Below are positions 47,169-55,541 of a stretch of DNA of 64,000 nt, in pieces. The notes under the pieces are model-generated. The model searched no databases and was not told the DNA's origin. It worked only from the letters and a program-made list of their open reading frames with translations. The stretch's first letter is position 1. Each line of letters opens with the position of its first letter. A program made the position numbers and the translations under genes. Origin of the DNA: Streptomyces sp. NBC_01216 (GTDB lineage: Bacteria; Actinomycetota; Actinomycetes; Streptomycetales; Streptomycetaceae); the NCBI RefSeq assembly GCF_035994945.1, contig NZ_CP108677.1, forward strand, positions 4,092,001 through 4,156,000. The letters are read 5' to 3'.

Positions 47169-49760
47169 ATGACCGATCAGCAGCCCGGACGGCCCACCGA
47201 GAACTCCATGCGCCGAGCCCTCAAGCGGGCCAGGGACGGGGTGGCGCTCGACGCCGGTGAGGCCGCCGTGCTGCTCCAGGCGCGCGGGGACGATCTGGCC
47301 GATCTCACGGCGTCCGCCGCCCGCGTAAGGGACGCGGGGCTCGCGGCGGCCGGACGGCCCGGCGTCATCACGTACTCGAAGAGCGTGTTCATCCCGCTCA
47401 CCCGGCTGTGCCGGGACACGTGCCACTACTGCACCTTCGTGACCGTGCCGGGCAAACTGCGCCGGGCCGGGCACGGCATGTTCATGTCTCCGGACGAGGT
47501 CCTCGACATCGCGCGCCGCGGCGCCGAACTGGGCTGCAAGGAAGCGCTGATCACACTCGGTGACAAGCCGGAGGACCGCTGGCCCGAGGCGCGTGAGTGG
47601 CTCGACGCGCACGGCTACGACGACACCCTCGCGTACGTCCGGGCCATGGCGGTCCGCGTCCTGGAGGAGACGGGCCTGCTGCCCCACCTCAACCCGGGTG
47701 TGCTCTCCTGGACGGACTTCCAGCGGCTCAAGCCGGTCGCCCCCTCCATGGGGATGATGCTGGAGACGACGGCGACCCGGCTGTGGTCCGAACCCGGCGG
47801 CCCCCACTACGGTTCCCCGGACAAGGAACCGGCCGTACGGCTTCGCGTCCTGGAGGACGCCGGCCGCTCCTCGGTGCCCTTCACCAGTGGACTGCTCATC
47901 GGCATCGGCGAGACGTACCAGGAGCGCGCCGAGTCGCTGTTCGCGCTCCGCAGGGTCTCCCGCGCCTACCACTCCATCCAGGAGCTGATCATCCAGAACT
48001 TCCGCGCCAAGCCGGACACGGCCATGCGCGGGATGCCCGACGCCGAACTGGACGACCTGGTCGCGACCATCGCGGTCGCCCGCCACATCATGGGCCCCTC
48101 GGCCTGTCTGCAGGCCCCGCCGAACCTCGTCGACGAGGAGTACGGGCGGCTCGTCGACGCCGGCATCGACGACTGGGGCGGCGTCTCGCCGCTCACCATC
48201 GACCATGTGAACCCCGAGCGGCCCTGGCCGCACATCGACACCCTCGCGGAGAAGTCCCGCGCGGCCGGTTTCGAGCTGCGTGAACGTCTCTGCGTCTACC
48301 CCGAGTTCGTCGGCCGCGGCGAACCCTGGCTCGACCCCCGGCTGCTGCCGCACGTGCGGGCCCTGGCCGACCCCGAGACCGGCCTCGCCGACCCGGACGC
48401 CCCGGTACGCGGACGGCCCTGGCAGGAGCCTGACGAAGCCTTCACCGCCACCGGGCGCACCGACCTGCACCGCACCATCGACACCACCGGCCGCACGCAC
48501 GACCGCCGGGACGACTTCGACGAGGTGTACGGCGACTGGGAGTCGCTGCGCGAGGCCGCGGCGCCGGGCATGGTCCCGCAGCGCATCGACACCGACGTGC
48601 GCGCCGCGCTGGCGACCGCGGCGGACGACCCGACCCGGCTCAGCGACGATGAGGCGCTGGCCCTGCTGCACGCCGACGGGCCCGCCCTCGACGCGCTGAC
48701 CCGGATCGCCGACGACGTCCGCCGGGCGGCCGTCGGTGACGACGTCACCTACGTCGTCACCCGGAACATCAACTTCACGAACGTCTGCTACACCGGCTGC
48801 CGTTTCTGCGCCTTCGCCCAGCGCCGCACCGACGCCGACGCCTACACCCTCTCCCTCGACCAGGTCGCCGACCGCGCCCAGCAGGCGTGGGAGGTCGGCG
48901 CCGTCGAGGTCTGCATGCAGGGCGGCATCCACCCCGACCTGCCGGGCACCGCCTACTTCGACATCGCGCGCGCCGTCAAGGAACGCGTCCCGGGCATGCA
49001 CGTGCACGCCTTCTCCCCGATGGAGGTCGTCAACGGCGCCACCCGGACCGGCCTCTCCATACGGGAGTGGCTGACGGCCGCCAAGGAGGCGGGCCTCGAC
49101 TCGATCCCCGGCACGGCGGCCGAGATCCTGGACGACGAGGTCCGCTGGGTCCTCACCAAGGGCAAGCTGCCCACCGCCACCTGGATCGAGGTCGTCACCA
49201 CCGCGCACGAACTGGGCATCCGTTCCTCGTCCACGATGATGTACGGGCACGTGGACCAGCCCCGCCACTGGCTCGGCCACTTCCGTACCCTCGCCCGCAT
49301 CCAGCAGGAGACCGGCGGCTTCACCGAGTTCGTGACGCTGCCCTTCATCCACACCAACGCCCCGGTCTACCTCGCGGGCATCGCCCGCCCCGGACCGACA
49401 GTCCGCGACAACCGGGCGGTCACCGCCATGGCCCGGCTGCTGCTCCACCCGCACATCCCGCACATCCAGACCAGCTGGGTGAAGCTGGGAGCGGACGGCG
49501 CCGCCGAGATGCTTCGCTCGGGCGCCGACGACCTGGGCGGCACCCTCATGGAGGAGACCATCTCCCGCATGGCCGGCTCCGGTTACGGCTCGTACCGGTC
49601 GATCCAGGACCTGGAGTCCATCGCGGAGGCGGCGGGGAGGCCCTCCCGGCCGCGGACGACGCTGTACGGCGAGGTGCCCGAGGAACGGACGCGCACGGCG
49701 CGCGCCTCGGACGGGCACCTGCCCGAGCTGCTGCCGGTGCTGGGCGACGGGCCGGCCTGA
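47169..49760 (+). CDS. fbiC: FO synthase, bifunctional CofG-CofH fusion (FbiC)
   Basis: A protein of 863 residues, the length of actinobacterial FbiC. It has two radical-SAM modules. The N-terminal CofG-like half has CRDTCHYC (Cys81, Cys85, Cys88). The C-terminal CofH-like half has CYTGCRFC (Cys540, Cys544, Cys547). Each cluster binds a 4Fe-4S centre and cleaves SAM. Together they condense tyrosine with the ribityl-diaminouracil precursor to make the deazaflavin FO, the chromophore of F420. The F420-dependent enzymes in this window (11567-12061, 28488-29408, 46199-47029) depend on this product. Confidence 0.95.
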   Translation: MTDQQPGRPTENSMRRALKRARDGVALDAGEAAVLLQARGDDLADLTASAARVRDAGLAAAGRPGVITYSKSVFIPLTRLCRDTCHYCTFVTVPGKLRRAGHGMFMSPDEVLDIARRGAELGCKEALITLGDKPEDRWPEAREWLDAHGYDDTLAYVRAMAVRVLEETGLLPHLNPGVLSWTDFQRLKPVAPSMGMMLETTATRLWSEPGGPHYGSPDKEPAVRLRVLEDAGRSSVPFTSGLLIGIGETYQERAESLFALRRVSRAYHSIQELIIQNFRAKPDTAMRGMPDAELDDLVATIAVARHIMGPSACLQAPPNLVDEEYGRLVDAGIDDWGGVSPLTIDHVNPERPWPHIDTLAEKSRAAGFELRERLCVYPEFVGRGEPWLDPRLLPHVRALADPETGLADPDAPVRGRPWQEPDEAFTATGRTDLHRTIDTTGRTHDRRDDFDEVYGDWESLREAAAPGMVPQRIDTDVRAALATAADDPTRLSDDEALALLHADGPALDALTRIADDVRRAAVGDDVTYVVTRNINFTNVCYTGCRFCAFAQRRTDADAYTLSLDQVADRAQQAWEVGAVEVCMQGGIHPDLPGTAYFDIARAVKERVPGMHVHAFSPMEVVNGATRTGLSIREWLTAAKEAGLDSIPGTAAEILDDEVRWVLTKGKLPTATWIEVVTTAHELGIRSSSTMMYGHVDQPRHWLGHFRTLARIQQETGGFTEFVTLPFIHTNAPVYLAGIARPGPTVRDNRAVTAMARLLLHPHIPHIQTSWVKLGADGAAEMLRSGADDLGGTLMEETISRMAGSGYGSYRSIQDLESIAEAAGRPSRPRTTLYGEVPEERTRTARASDGHLPELLPVLGDGPA

Positions 49761-49808
49761 GAGCCTGTCGGGTGGCCTCTGACCGGTCCAAGGCCACCCG
49801 ACAGGCTC
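49757..49808 (+). terminator. Hairpin formed by copy C of the post-stop repeat
   Basis: CTGAGAGCCTGTCGGGT starts at 49757, overlapping the fbiC stop. GAGCCTGTCGGGTGGCC (49761-49777) pairs perfectly with 49792-49808. The following stretch to 50242 shows no gene, only a promoter-like TACAGT near 50200. Confidence 0.8.
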
Positions 49809-50242
49809 CGAGCCGCGGCGCCCCGCGTCGCGGTATCCCCTGTCGCGGCCTCCCTGTCACCGAGCCCGTGGCGCGGGCCCACCGTCACCGGGCCGTGGTG
49901 CCGACCGGGGGCGAGGACGGCCGCCCCGGCCCGTGCCGCCCGTCAGCCGACGAGGAGTGCGCGCCGGAGGCCGTTCGGCTCCCGCGCGTCGACGCCGAGC
50001 CTCGCGCCGGGAGGAGCGGAACGAGCGGTGACGCCCGGGACGAGCCCGGCGGCGACGGTCCCGTAGGCGATGCTCGTGGAGTGCCACGCCGCGGGTGGGC
50101 CACACCGCGGCGAAACCTCGGGTGAACCGCGGTCGAATCCGGCCCGAAGGGCGTCGGATCTCCTCACCTTCCGGCTCGCGAACGTCCCTACCGCGTCGAT
50201 TACAGTGCTGCGGCAGACCTGCGTCACCGGGGAGGGCACGTT

Positions 50243-51361
50243 GTGACCACGACCGTCGCGGCCGTGTGGGGCCGTGCCGAGCAGCAGGACTTCCGGGCCC
50301 GCGTGCGGGGCTGCCTCCTCGGTGGGGCGGTCGGGGACGCCTTCGGCGCGGGTGTCGCCGGGCTGTCCCTGGCGGAGATCCGGGCCGCCCACGGGGACGA
50401 GGGCCTGACCGAGCCCGTACCCGCCTACGGGCGGCGGGGCGCCGTCAGCGCCGCCACGCAGATGACGCTCTTCACCGTCGACGGACTCGTGCGCGCCCAG
50501 GTGCGCCGCGACACCGGCGTCTGGCATCCGCCCACCGACGTGCACCGGGCCCATCTGCGCTGGGCGGCCACCCAGCGCTCATGGGGCCCCGACGAGCGTC
50601 GCAAGGACAACGGCTGGCTCGCCCGTGAGGAATGGCTCTACACCCGGCGGGACCCCGCCCGCGCCTGTCTGACCGGCCTGGGCGACGAGGTCCTGGGCAC
50701 CCTCGACCGGCCCAAGAACCCGGACGCCACCGACAGCGGCGCGCTGGTCCGCTCCGCGCCCTTCGGGCTGCTCGTCGGCTGGGAACCGCAGCTGGTCTGC
50801 CAACTCGCGGTGGAGTGCGCCGCCCAGACGCACGGAGCCCCCGCCGCGTACCTCTCGGCCGGTGCTCTCGCCGTCGTCGTGCACGGGCTCGCGCGCGGCG
50901 AGAGCGTGGACGCCTCCGTCCAGCGGGCCCTCGGGCAGCTCGCCCCGCGCCCCGGCCACGAGCCCGTCACCGAGGCCCTCCGGCGGGCCCTGGGGGCCGT
51001 ACGGCAGGGGATGCCCGACGCCGCCCGGGTCGTCGCGCTCGGTGCCGAGATCGACCGGGCCGAGAACCAGCTCGCCGCCGCCGTCTACTGCGCGTTGGTC
51101 GGCGAGGACATCCGGCACGGGCTGCGGCTCGCGGTCAACCACGACGGGCCCTCGGCGGCGACCGGGTCCCTCACGGGTTCCCTGCTGGGGGCCCTGCACG
51201 GAGAGACGGCGCTCCCGCCGGCCTGGCTGGCGGAACTGGAGGGCCGCGGCACGGTCCTGGAGATAGCCGACGACTTCGCGATGGAGATGACACAGGGGGC
51301 CGCCCTGCACGGCCCCACCACGTCCTCGCCGGGCTGGCTGGCCCGCTACCCGCGAGGCTGA
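50243..51361 (+). CDS. ADP-ribosylglycohydrolase-fold protein lacking metal ligands (probable pseudoenzyme)
   Basis: A protein of 372 residues, GTG after GGGGAGG. The fold is clear: RVRGCLLGGAVGDAFGAGV at the N-terminus, then LPAYG-like PVPAYGRRGAV, QMTLFTVDGLVRA, and a C-terminal LAVNHDGPSAATGSLTGSLLG. In active DraG/ARH enzymes the first metal motif reads Thr/Ser-Asp-Asp-Thr and the last HDGDSDSTG. Here they read SAAT and HDGPSAATG, so nearly all magnesium-binding aspartates are Ala, Pro or Ser. Hydrolysis of ADP-ribose is therefore unlikely; ligand binding or a scaffold role is possible. Confidence 0.85.
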   Translation: MTTTVAAVWGRAEQQDFRARVRGCLLGGAVGDAFGAGVAGLSLAEIRAAHGDEGLTEPVPAYGRRGAVSAATQMTLFTVDGLVRAQVRRDTGVWHPPTDVHRAHLRWAATQRSWGPDERRKDNGWLAREEWLYTRRDPARACLTGLGDEVLGTLDRPKNPDATDSGALVRSAPFGLLVGWEPQLVCQLAVECAAQTHGAPAAYLSAGALAVVVHGLARGESVDASVQRALGQLAPRPGHEPVTEALRRALGAVRQGMPDAARVVALGAEIDRAENQLAAAVYCALVGEDIRHGLRLAVNHDGPSAATGSLTGSLLGALHGETALPPAWLAELEGRGTVLEIADDFAMEMTQGAALHGPTTSSPGWLARYPRG

Positions 51362-51374
51362 GAACCTGTCGGGC
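51358..51374 (+). repeat. Copy D of the post-stop repeat (CTGAGAACCTGTCGGGC)
   Basis: It overlaps the stop of the preceding gene, as copies A and C do. Two mismatches to copy C. Confidence 0.5.
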
Positions 51375-51413
51375 GCCCGTCGGCCGACGGTGTCCGGCGG
51401 GGCGGTCCCGGTC

Positions 51414-52196
51414 CTACCGCATCACCTCGCCCGCGTTGACCAGCAGCGACTGACCGGTGATGGCCCGCGCCCGCTCCGAGGCGAGGAAGACAGCCGCCTG
51501 GGCCACGTCACCGTCGGTCGCCAGCTCGGGAAGCGCCATCCGCTCGGCGAGGCGCGCCAGCACCGCGTCCTCCGAGACGCCCTCGGCGTCCGCGGTGAAC
51601 CGCACGTACGCCCGCACCGGCGGGCCCCACATCCAGCCGGGCAGCACGGTGTTGACCCGGATCCGGTACGGGCCGAGCTCGCGGGCCATCGAGTACATCG
51701 CCGAGGTCAGCGCCCCCTTCGACGCGGCGTACGCCGCCTGCCGGACCTGGGAGGGCGCCGCCACCGCCGACTGGGTGCCGATGAGGACGACCGACCCGCC
51801 GCCCGCCTTGAGCGCCGGCAGGCACGCCCGGGTCATCCGCAGCGTGCCCAGCAGGTTCACGTCCAGGACTCCCCGCCAGGTGGCGAAGTCGGCGTCCTCC
51901 AGGCCACCGAAGCAGGAGTCCCAGGCCGCGACGTGGACGACCGCGTCCACGGCGCCGAAACGTTCGACCGCGAGCGCGGCGAGGGCCTCGCACCGTGCCT
52001 CGTCGGTGATGTCGGTGGGGAGGAACGCGGTCCGCCGCCCCTCCGGGTCGATCTCGGCCGCCGATTTCGCGAGGCGGGCCGCGGTACGGGCGCCGAGCAC
52101 CGCGTTCCCCCCGTCCGCGACGACGGCGGCGGCGATCCGGTGGCCCAGTCCGGCGCCGACACCCGACACGACCACGGTCTTTCCCTGGAGCAGCAT
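51414..52196 (-). CDS. Short-chain dehydrogenase/reductase (SDR)
   Basis: A protein of 260 residues from ATG 52196 with GGGAGG 7 nt upstream. The Rossmann motif VVSGVGAGLGHRIA replaces the usual T-G-x3-G-x-G start with S-G-V-G-A-G-L-G. Then come VVHVAAWDS in place of NNAG, the catalytic Ser in VVLIGTQSAV, Tyr and Lys in AAYAASKGAL, and a C-terminal AITGQSLLVNAGEV. It is expected to oxidise or reduce an alcohol or ketone with NAD(P). It is divergent from the 52261-53016 gene, with only 64 bp between. Confidence 0.83.
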   Translation of the reverse strand: MLLQGKTVVVSGVGAGLGHRIAAAVVADGGNAVLGARTAARLAKSAAEIDPEGRRTAFLPTDITDEARCEALAALAVERFGAVDAVVHVAAWDSCFGGLEDADFATWRGVLDVNLLGTLRMTRACLPALKAGGGSVVLIGTQSAVAAPSQVRQAAYAASKGALTSAMYSMARELGPYRIRVNTVLPGWMWGPPVRAYVRFTADAEGVSEDAVLARLAERMALPELATDGDVAQAAVFLASERARAITGQSLLVNAGEVMR

Positions 52197-52260
52197 CCGG
52201 GCGCCTCCCGACTCGCGTGCCGCGCCGGCGGGGCCGGCAAGGGCCCGCCCCGGACACGCC

Positions 52261-53016
52261 CTGATCACCCTGGTCGAACCGCACCCGGGCCACGAGTACG
52301 CCTACAACCGCTGGTACGAGGACGACCACTTCTACGCGGGCGCGATGGCGATGCCCTGGATCTTCGCGGGCCGCCGCTGGGTCGCCACCCGGGACCTCCA
52401 GGAGCTCCGCAGGCCCGAGAAGTCAGCGGTCGCCCAGCCCGTCACCGCGGGCTGCTACCTCTCCACGTACTGGATCACCGAGGGCCGCTACGACGAGCAC
52501 ATGAAATGGACCGTCGCGATCAACACGCGCCTCAACCGAGACAGCCGCGTCTACCGCGACCGTACGCACGTCCTCACCGCCTTCCAGGACCACGCGGCCA
52601 CGGTGTACCGGGACGGGGCGGCCGGCCCGCGGGACCGGCACGCCCTGGACCACCCCTACGCGGGCCTGGTGCTCCAGGTGATCGACACCGACGGACCGGG
52701 GGAGCGGGCGGAACTCCTGGAGCGGCTGCGCTCACGGGAACTGCCGAAGCGGCTCGCCGGCTCACCGGCGGCGATGGTCACGGTCTTCCGGCCGACGCCG
52801 CTGCCCGGGGACCGGATGACGTATGTGCGGCAGGTCGAGGGGGTCTCCACCCGGCTGACGCTGCTGTGGTTCCTGGAGCGGGACCCACGCGACTGCTGGC
52901 AGGAGCACTTCGCCGGACTGGAGCGGCTCGCGGGGGAGTCCGGGCGGGTCGAGCTGGTGGCGCCGTTCGTCCCGACCGTGCCGGGAACCGACCGCTACGT
53001 GGACGCACTCAGGTGA
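52261..53016 (+). CDS. Conserved-type protein with no canonical start codon (5' end uncertain or lost)
   Basis: The coding sequence is open from well before 52261. It reads LITLVEPHPGHEYAYNRWYEDDHFYAGAMAMPWIFAGRRW at its N-terminus, resembling a ferredoxin-like dimeric alpha/beta-barrel (EthD/ABM-like), with two related halves and about 250 residues. No ATG, GTG or TTG occurs in frame between the SDR ribosome-binding site and 52261; the first possible codon there is CTG 52261, without a Shine-Dalgarno. Either a rare CTG start is used or the 5' end has been lost. The function is unknown. Confidence 0.65.
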   Translation: MITLVEPHPGHEYAYNRWYEDDHFYAGAMAMPWIFAGRRWVATRDLQELRRPEKSAVAQPVTAGCYLSTYWITEGRYDEHMKWTVAINTRLNRDSRVYRDRTHVLTAFQDHAATVYRDGAAGPRDRHALDHPYAGLVLQVIDTDGPGERAELLERLRSRELPKRLAGSPAAMVTVFRPTPLPGDRMTYVRQVEGVSTRLTLLWFLERDPRDCWQEHFAGLERLAGESGRVELVAPFVPTVPGTDRYVDALR

Positions 53017-53113
53017 GTCCCGCAAGCGAAGCCGAGCCCCCTCGGCCAGGACGGCGGACCAGTCGAGAGGGCTCTTCTCGCAACGTCGTGCGCACCAGGG
53101 CGGTCACCCCGGC

Positions 53114-53314
53114 TCAGAGCGTCCCGGTGCTCACCTCGCCGACGAAGGCGTTCCACGAATCCGGTCCGAAGGCGAGGGACGGGCCCTCGGGAGCCTTCGA
53201 GTCCCGCACCGCGATCGCGGCCACGACCGGGGACTTGACTTCGACACAGGCCCCGTTCCCTCCGGAATACGAGGACTTCGTCCAGATATCCGTAGCGCCC
53301 TGGGTAATCGCCAT
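53114..53314 (-). CDS. DUF397-family protein
   Basis: A protein of 66 residues, ATG after GGAGTC. It has the full DUF397 pattern: WTKSSYSGGNGACVEVK, VAVRDSKAPEGPSLAFGPDSWNAFV (here IAVRDSK). These tiny proteins pair with HTH-DUF5753 regulators; the gene for one lies 195 bp upstream on the same strand. The pair is often treated as a regulator plus modulator system affecting development and antibiotic production. The gap between them (53315-53509) has no other gene. Confidence 0.9.
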   Translation of the reverse strand: MAITQGATDIWTKSSYSGGNGACVEVKSPVVAAIAVRDSKAPEGPSLAFGPDSWNAFVGEVSTGTL

Positions 53315-53509
53315 GTTCTTGACTCCGGTTCTGCCAGTAGGTGTCGCGCCAACGTTCTTGCTGGCGTGATCGACGCTACTGGTCACCCCTGCCATGTGGG
53401 GCGTACGTTCACTCGACCGGATGGCATATTCCAAACGAGCTTCCTTGGAGGCCCCACAAGGGTGTAGCGTGCCCGCTTTCCGTGCGAGGACGGGCACGAG
53501 GGGCGGTAT

Positions 53510-54379
53510 TCACCCCGGGTTTCCCGCCGCGTACGCCTTGGCGATGTCCGAGATGAACTCCCGGGTCTGCTCGGCGTTCAGCGCCTGTGCCCGCAGATGC
53601 TCGTACATCACGCTGTACTTCGCGACGTCCTGCGCCTTCTCCAGATACAGGTCGCTGGTCACGCCTTCGATGTAGACGACGCTGGAATCGGAGGTGTCCG
53701 GGAACTCCAGGATCGCGTAGTGACCGCTGATACCCGGATGCGCACCCATGTCGAACGGCAGCACCTGCACGGTGACGTGCGGCAGCAGCGACTGCTCGAC
53801 CAGGTGCTCCAGCTGCTCGATCATCAGCCGCTTGTTGCCCACGATCCGGCGCAGCGCGCCCTCGTCGATGACCGCCCACAGCCGCAGATGACGCTCGTCG
53901 TCCCGGATCCGCTCCTGGCGTCGGGTACGGACCGTGACGCGCTTGTCGATGTCGGCCGGAGCGGACTCGGGCAGCGCGCCCCTGATCACCGCCTCCGCGT
54001 ATCCGTGGGTCTGCAGCAGGCCGGGGATGATCTGCGGTTCGTACACCCGCAGGCTCTCCGCGTCCGTCTCCAGCCCGATGTAGACGCTGTAGGGGATGTC
54101 GCCGAAGGCGTGCCACCAGCCCTGCTGGCGCGAGTCCTTCGCCATCTGCATCAGGGACTCGACGACCCGCTCGTCCTCGACCTCGTACACCCCGCAGAGA
54201 TCACGGACATCGCGCTGGCTGATCGAGCGACGGCCGTTCTCGAGGCGGCTGATCTTCGACTGGGAGACCAGAAGGCGCTCGGCGACCTGTTCGGCCGTCA
54301 TGTTCTTCTGCTCCCGGAGTCGGCGGAGCTCCTGTCCCAAACGGCGTCGCCTGACAGTGGGGTTGACGTTGGACGCCAC
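53510..54379 (-). CDS. HTH XRE-type regulator with DUF5753 domain
   Basis: A protein of 289 residues with GTG start after GGAGGTG. XRE helix-turn-helix at about 12-70 (LGQELRRLREQKNMTAEQVAERLLVSQSKISRLENG), DUF5753 from about 95 (YEPQIIPGLLQTHGYAEAVIRG; AVIDEGALRRIVG; VTVQVLPFDMGAHPG; ITSDLYLEKAQDVAKY-like end). It is the chromosomal counterpart of the element-borne regulator at 42627-43475 and is paired with the DUF397 gene. In S. coelicolor a similar pair lies near a D-Ala-D-Ala carboxypeptidase gene, as here. Confidence 0.9.
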   Translation of the reverse strand: MASNVNPTVRRRRLGQELRRLREQKNMTAEQVAERLLVSQSKISRLENGRRSISQRDVRDLCGVYEVEDERVVESLMQMAKDSRQQGWWHAFGDIPYSVYIGLETDAESLRVYEPQIIPGLLQTHGYAEAVIRGALPESAPADIDKRVTVRTRRQERIRDDERHLRLWAVIDEGALRRIVGNKRLMIEQLEHLVEQSLLPHVTVQVLPFDMGAHPGISGHYAILEFPDTSDSSVVYIEGVTSDLYLEKAQDVAKYSVMYEHLRAQALNAEQTREFISDIAKAYAAGNPG

Positions 54380-54635
54380 GGAAACTGCACCTCCGGCGGT
54401 CGGCTGCGTAGCTGTGAGTATCTACTGCTTGGCAGACTGCCACCAAAGGTGTGGTGTGCGCTGGGAAATGACGACAACGCGGTTGCCGTGCCCATGGCGA
54501 AGGGCAGGGCCCGCGGCGGGTGCGCGCTCGGGCATGGCTCGGGCCGCGAGGTCTTCGCGTGGCGGGTGCGGGGGTGGTCGTGGCGAGACGGCCACTCCCC
54601 GCACGCCTGCGGCTCCCGGAGCGGTTGCGTGGTGC

Positions 54636-55358
54636 TCAGTGCACGGCGGCGCGGGCCATGCTGCCGCGGTGGGGCTGCTCCGGGACGCCCGTGGGACGTC
54701 CGCCACCCGCGGCGGAACCACGGCGCGGCTGCGCGGCCACACCGTTCTGGACGTCCATCACGGCATGCGCCACGAGTCCGCCCATGGGGTCGTGCCGGAT
54801 CAGGTCGCGCAGCCGGGACCGCGACGACCGTCCTTCGTTCCCCGGGTACAGGTGCTTGCCGAGGCCGACCGCGTGGGCCAGCGCGGCGAGCGCCGCGGTC
54901 CGCGGGTCCGGCGGTACGCCGGTGCGGATCGCACTGTCCAGCCGGGCCCTGATGTCCCGGCTGATCGCCGTGTCCGTCGCCTGGTAGCGAGTCGTCGGCA
55001 ACACCCCGCACATCTGGCCTTCGACGGCATGCACCATGCCGCACCGCTCCAGATGAGCGAGGTACATCTGGCGCAGCCCCAGTCGGGGCCCGCCGATCCA
55101 GTGGACGGCCCGTACCGGACTGCCACGCCTGCGCAGCAGTTCCAGTGCGGAGTCCAGTGTCGGATCTCCGGTCGGCCGTGGCATCACCACGGCGATACGA
55201 TCCCCGTCAGGGGCTATCCGTCCTGCCAGAGCCAGCTCCACTAGCTGAGCTCCGGCGAGGCCGAGGTCGAGCGACTGCGGCTGCGCTGTGGTACCCGTGG
55301 CCGGGTCCAGAGCGAGCAGCAGAAGCTCCTCCGGAATTGTTCTGCGGCTCCTGCCCAT
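54636..55358 (-). CDS. GPP34-family protein
   Basis: A protein of 240 residues, ATG 55358 after GGGGAGG. It begins with RRTIPEELLLLALDPATG and continues with LDLGLAGAQLVELALAGRI, LRQMYLAHLERCGMVHAVEG, and ALAALAHAVGLGKHLYPG, the helical pattern of GPP34 (Golgi phosphoprotein 3-like) proteins. In eukaryotes these bind phosphoinositide and retain glycosyltransferases. In Streptomyces they are abundant paralogues of unknown role. The last 40 residues are low-complexity. The gap 54380-54635 shows no gene. Confidence 0.82.
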   Translation of the reverse strand: MGRSRRTIPEELLLLALDPATGTTAQPQSLDLGLAGAQLVELALAGRIAPDGDRIAVVMPRPTGDPTLDSALELLRRRGSPVRAVHWIGGPRLGLRQMYLAHLERCGMVHAVEGQMCGVLPTTRYQATDTAISRDIRARLDSAIRTGVPPDPRTAALAALAHAVGLGKHLYPGNEGRSSRSRLRDLIRHDPMGGLVAHAVMDVQNGVAAQPRRGSAAGGGRPTGVPEQPHRGSMARAAVH

Positions 55359-55541
55359 CCATGCCTCCCCGCGTGGATGAGTCACAGGGTGACCCCTCTC
55401 ACATTCATCTGTCGAGAGCGCCTGGGTGGTTCGTATGGGAACCAGTAGGTATGTCGTTCTCGTCTAGCACGGGAGCCAAGGGGTCCACACGGGACACTGG
55501 TGCACGGTTCGGACGTACGCATGACGCACGGAGGAGGCATG

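Noticed and set aside
46524..49718. A 3.2-kb minus-strand open frame over the FO synthase gene
   Set aside because: FO synthase is certain on the plus strand; the antisense frame has no recognisable domain.
53114..54379. Classical toxin-antitoxin pair
   Set aside because: DUF397 and HTH-DUF5753 pairs are better described as regulator plus modulator; no toxin domain is visible.
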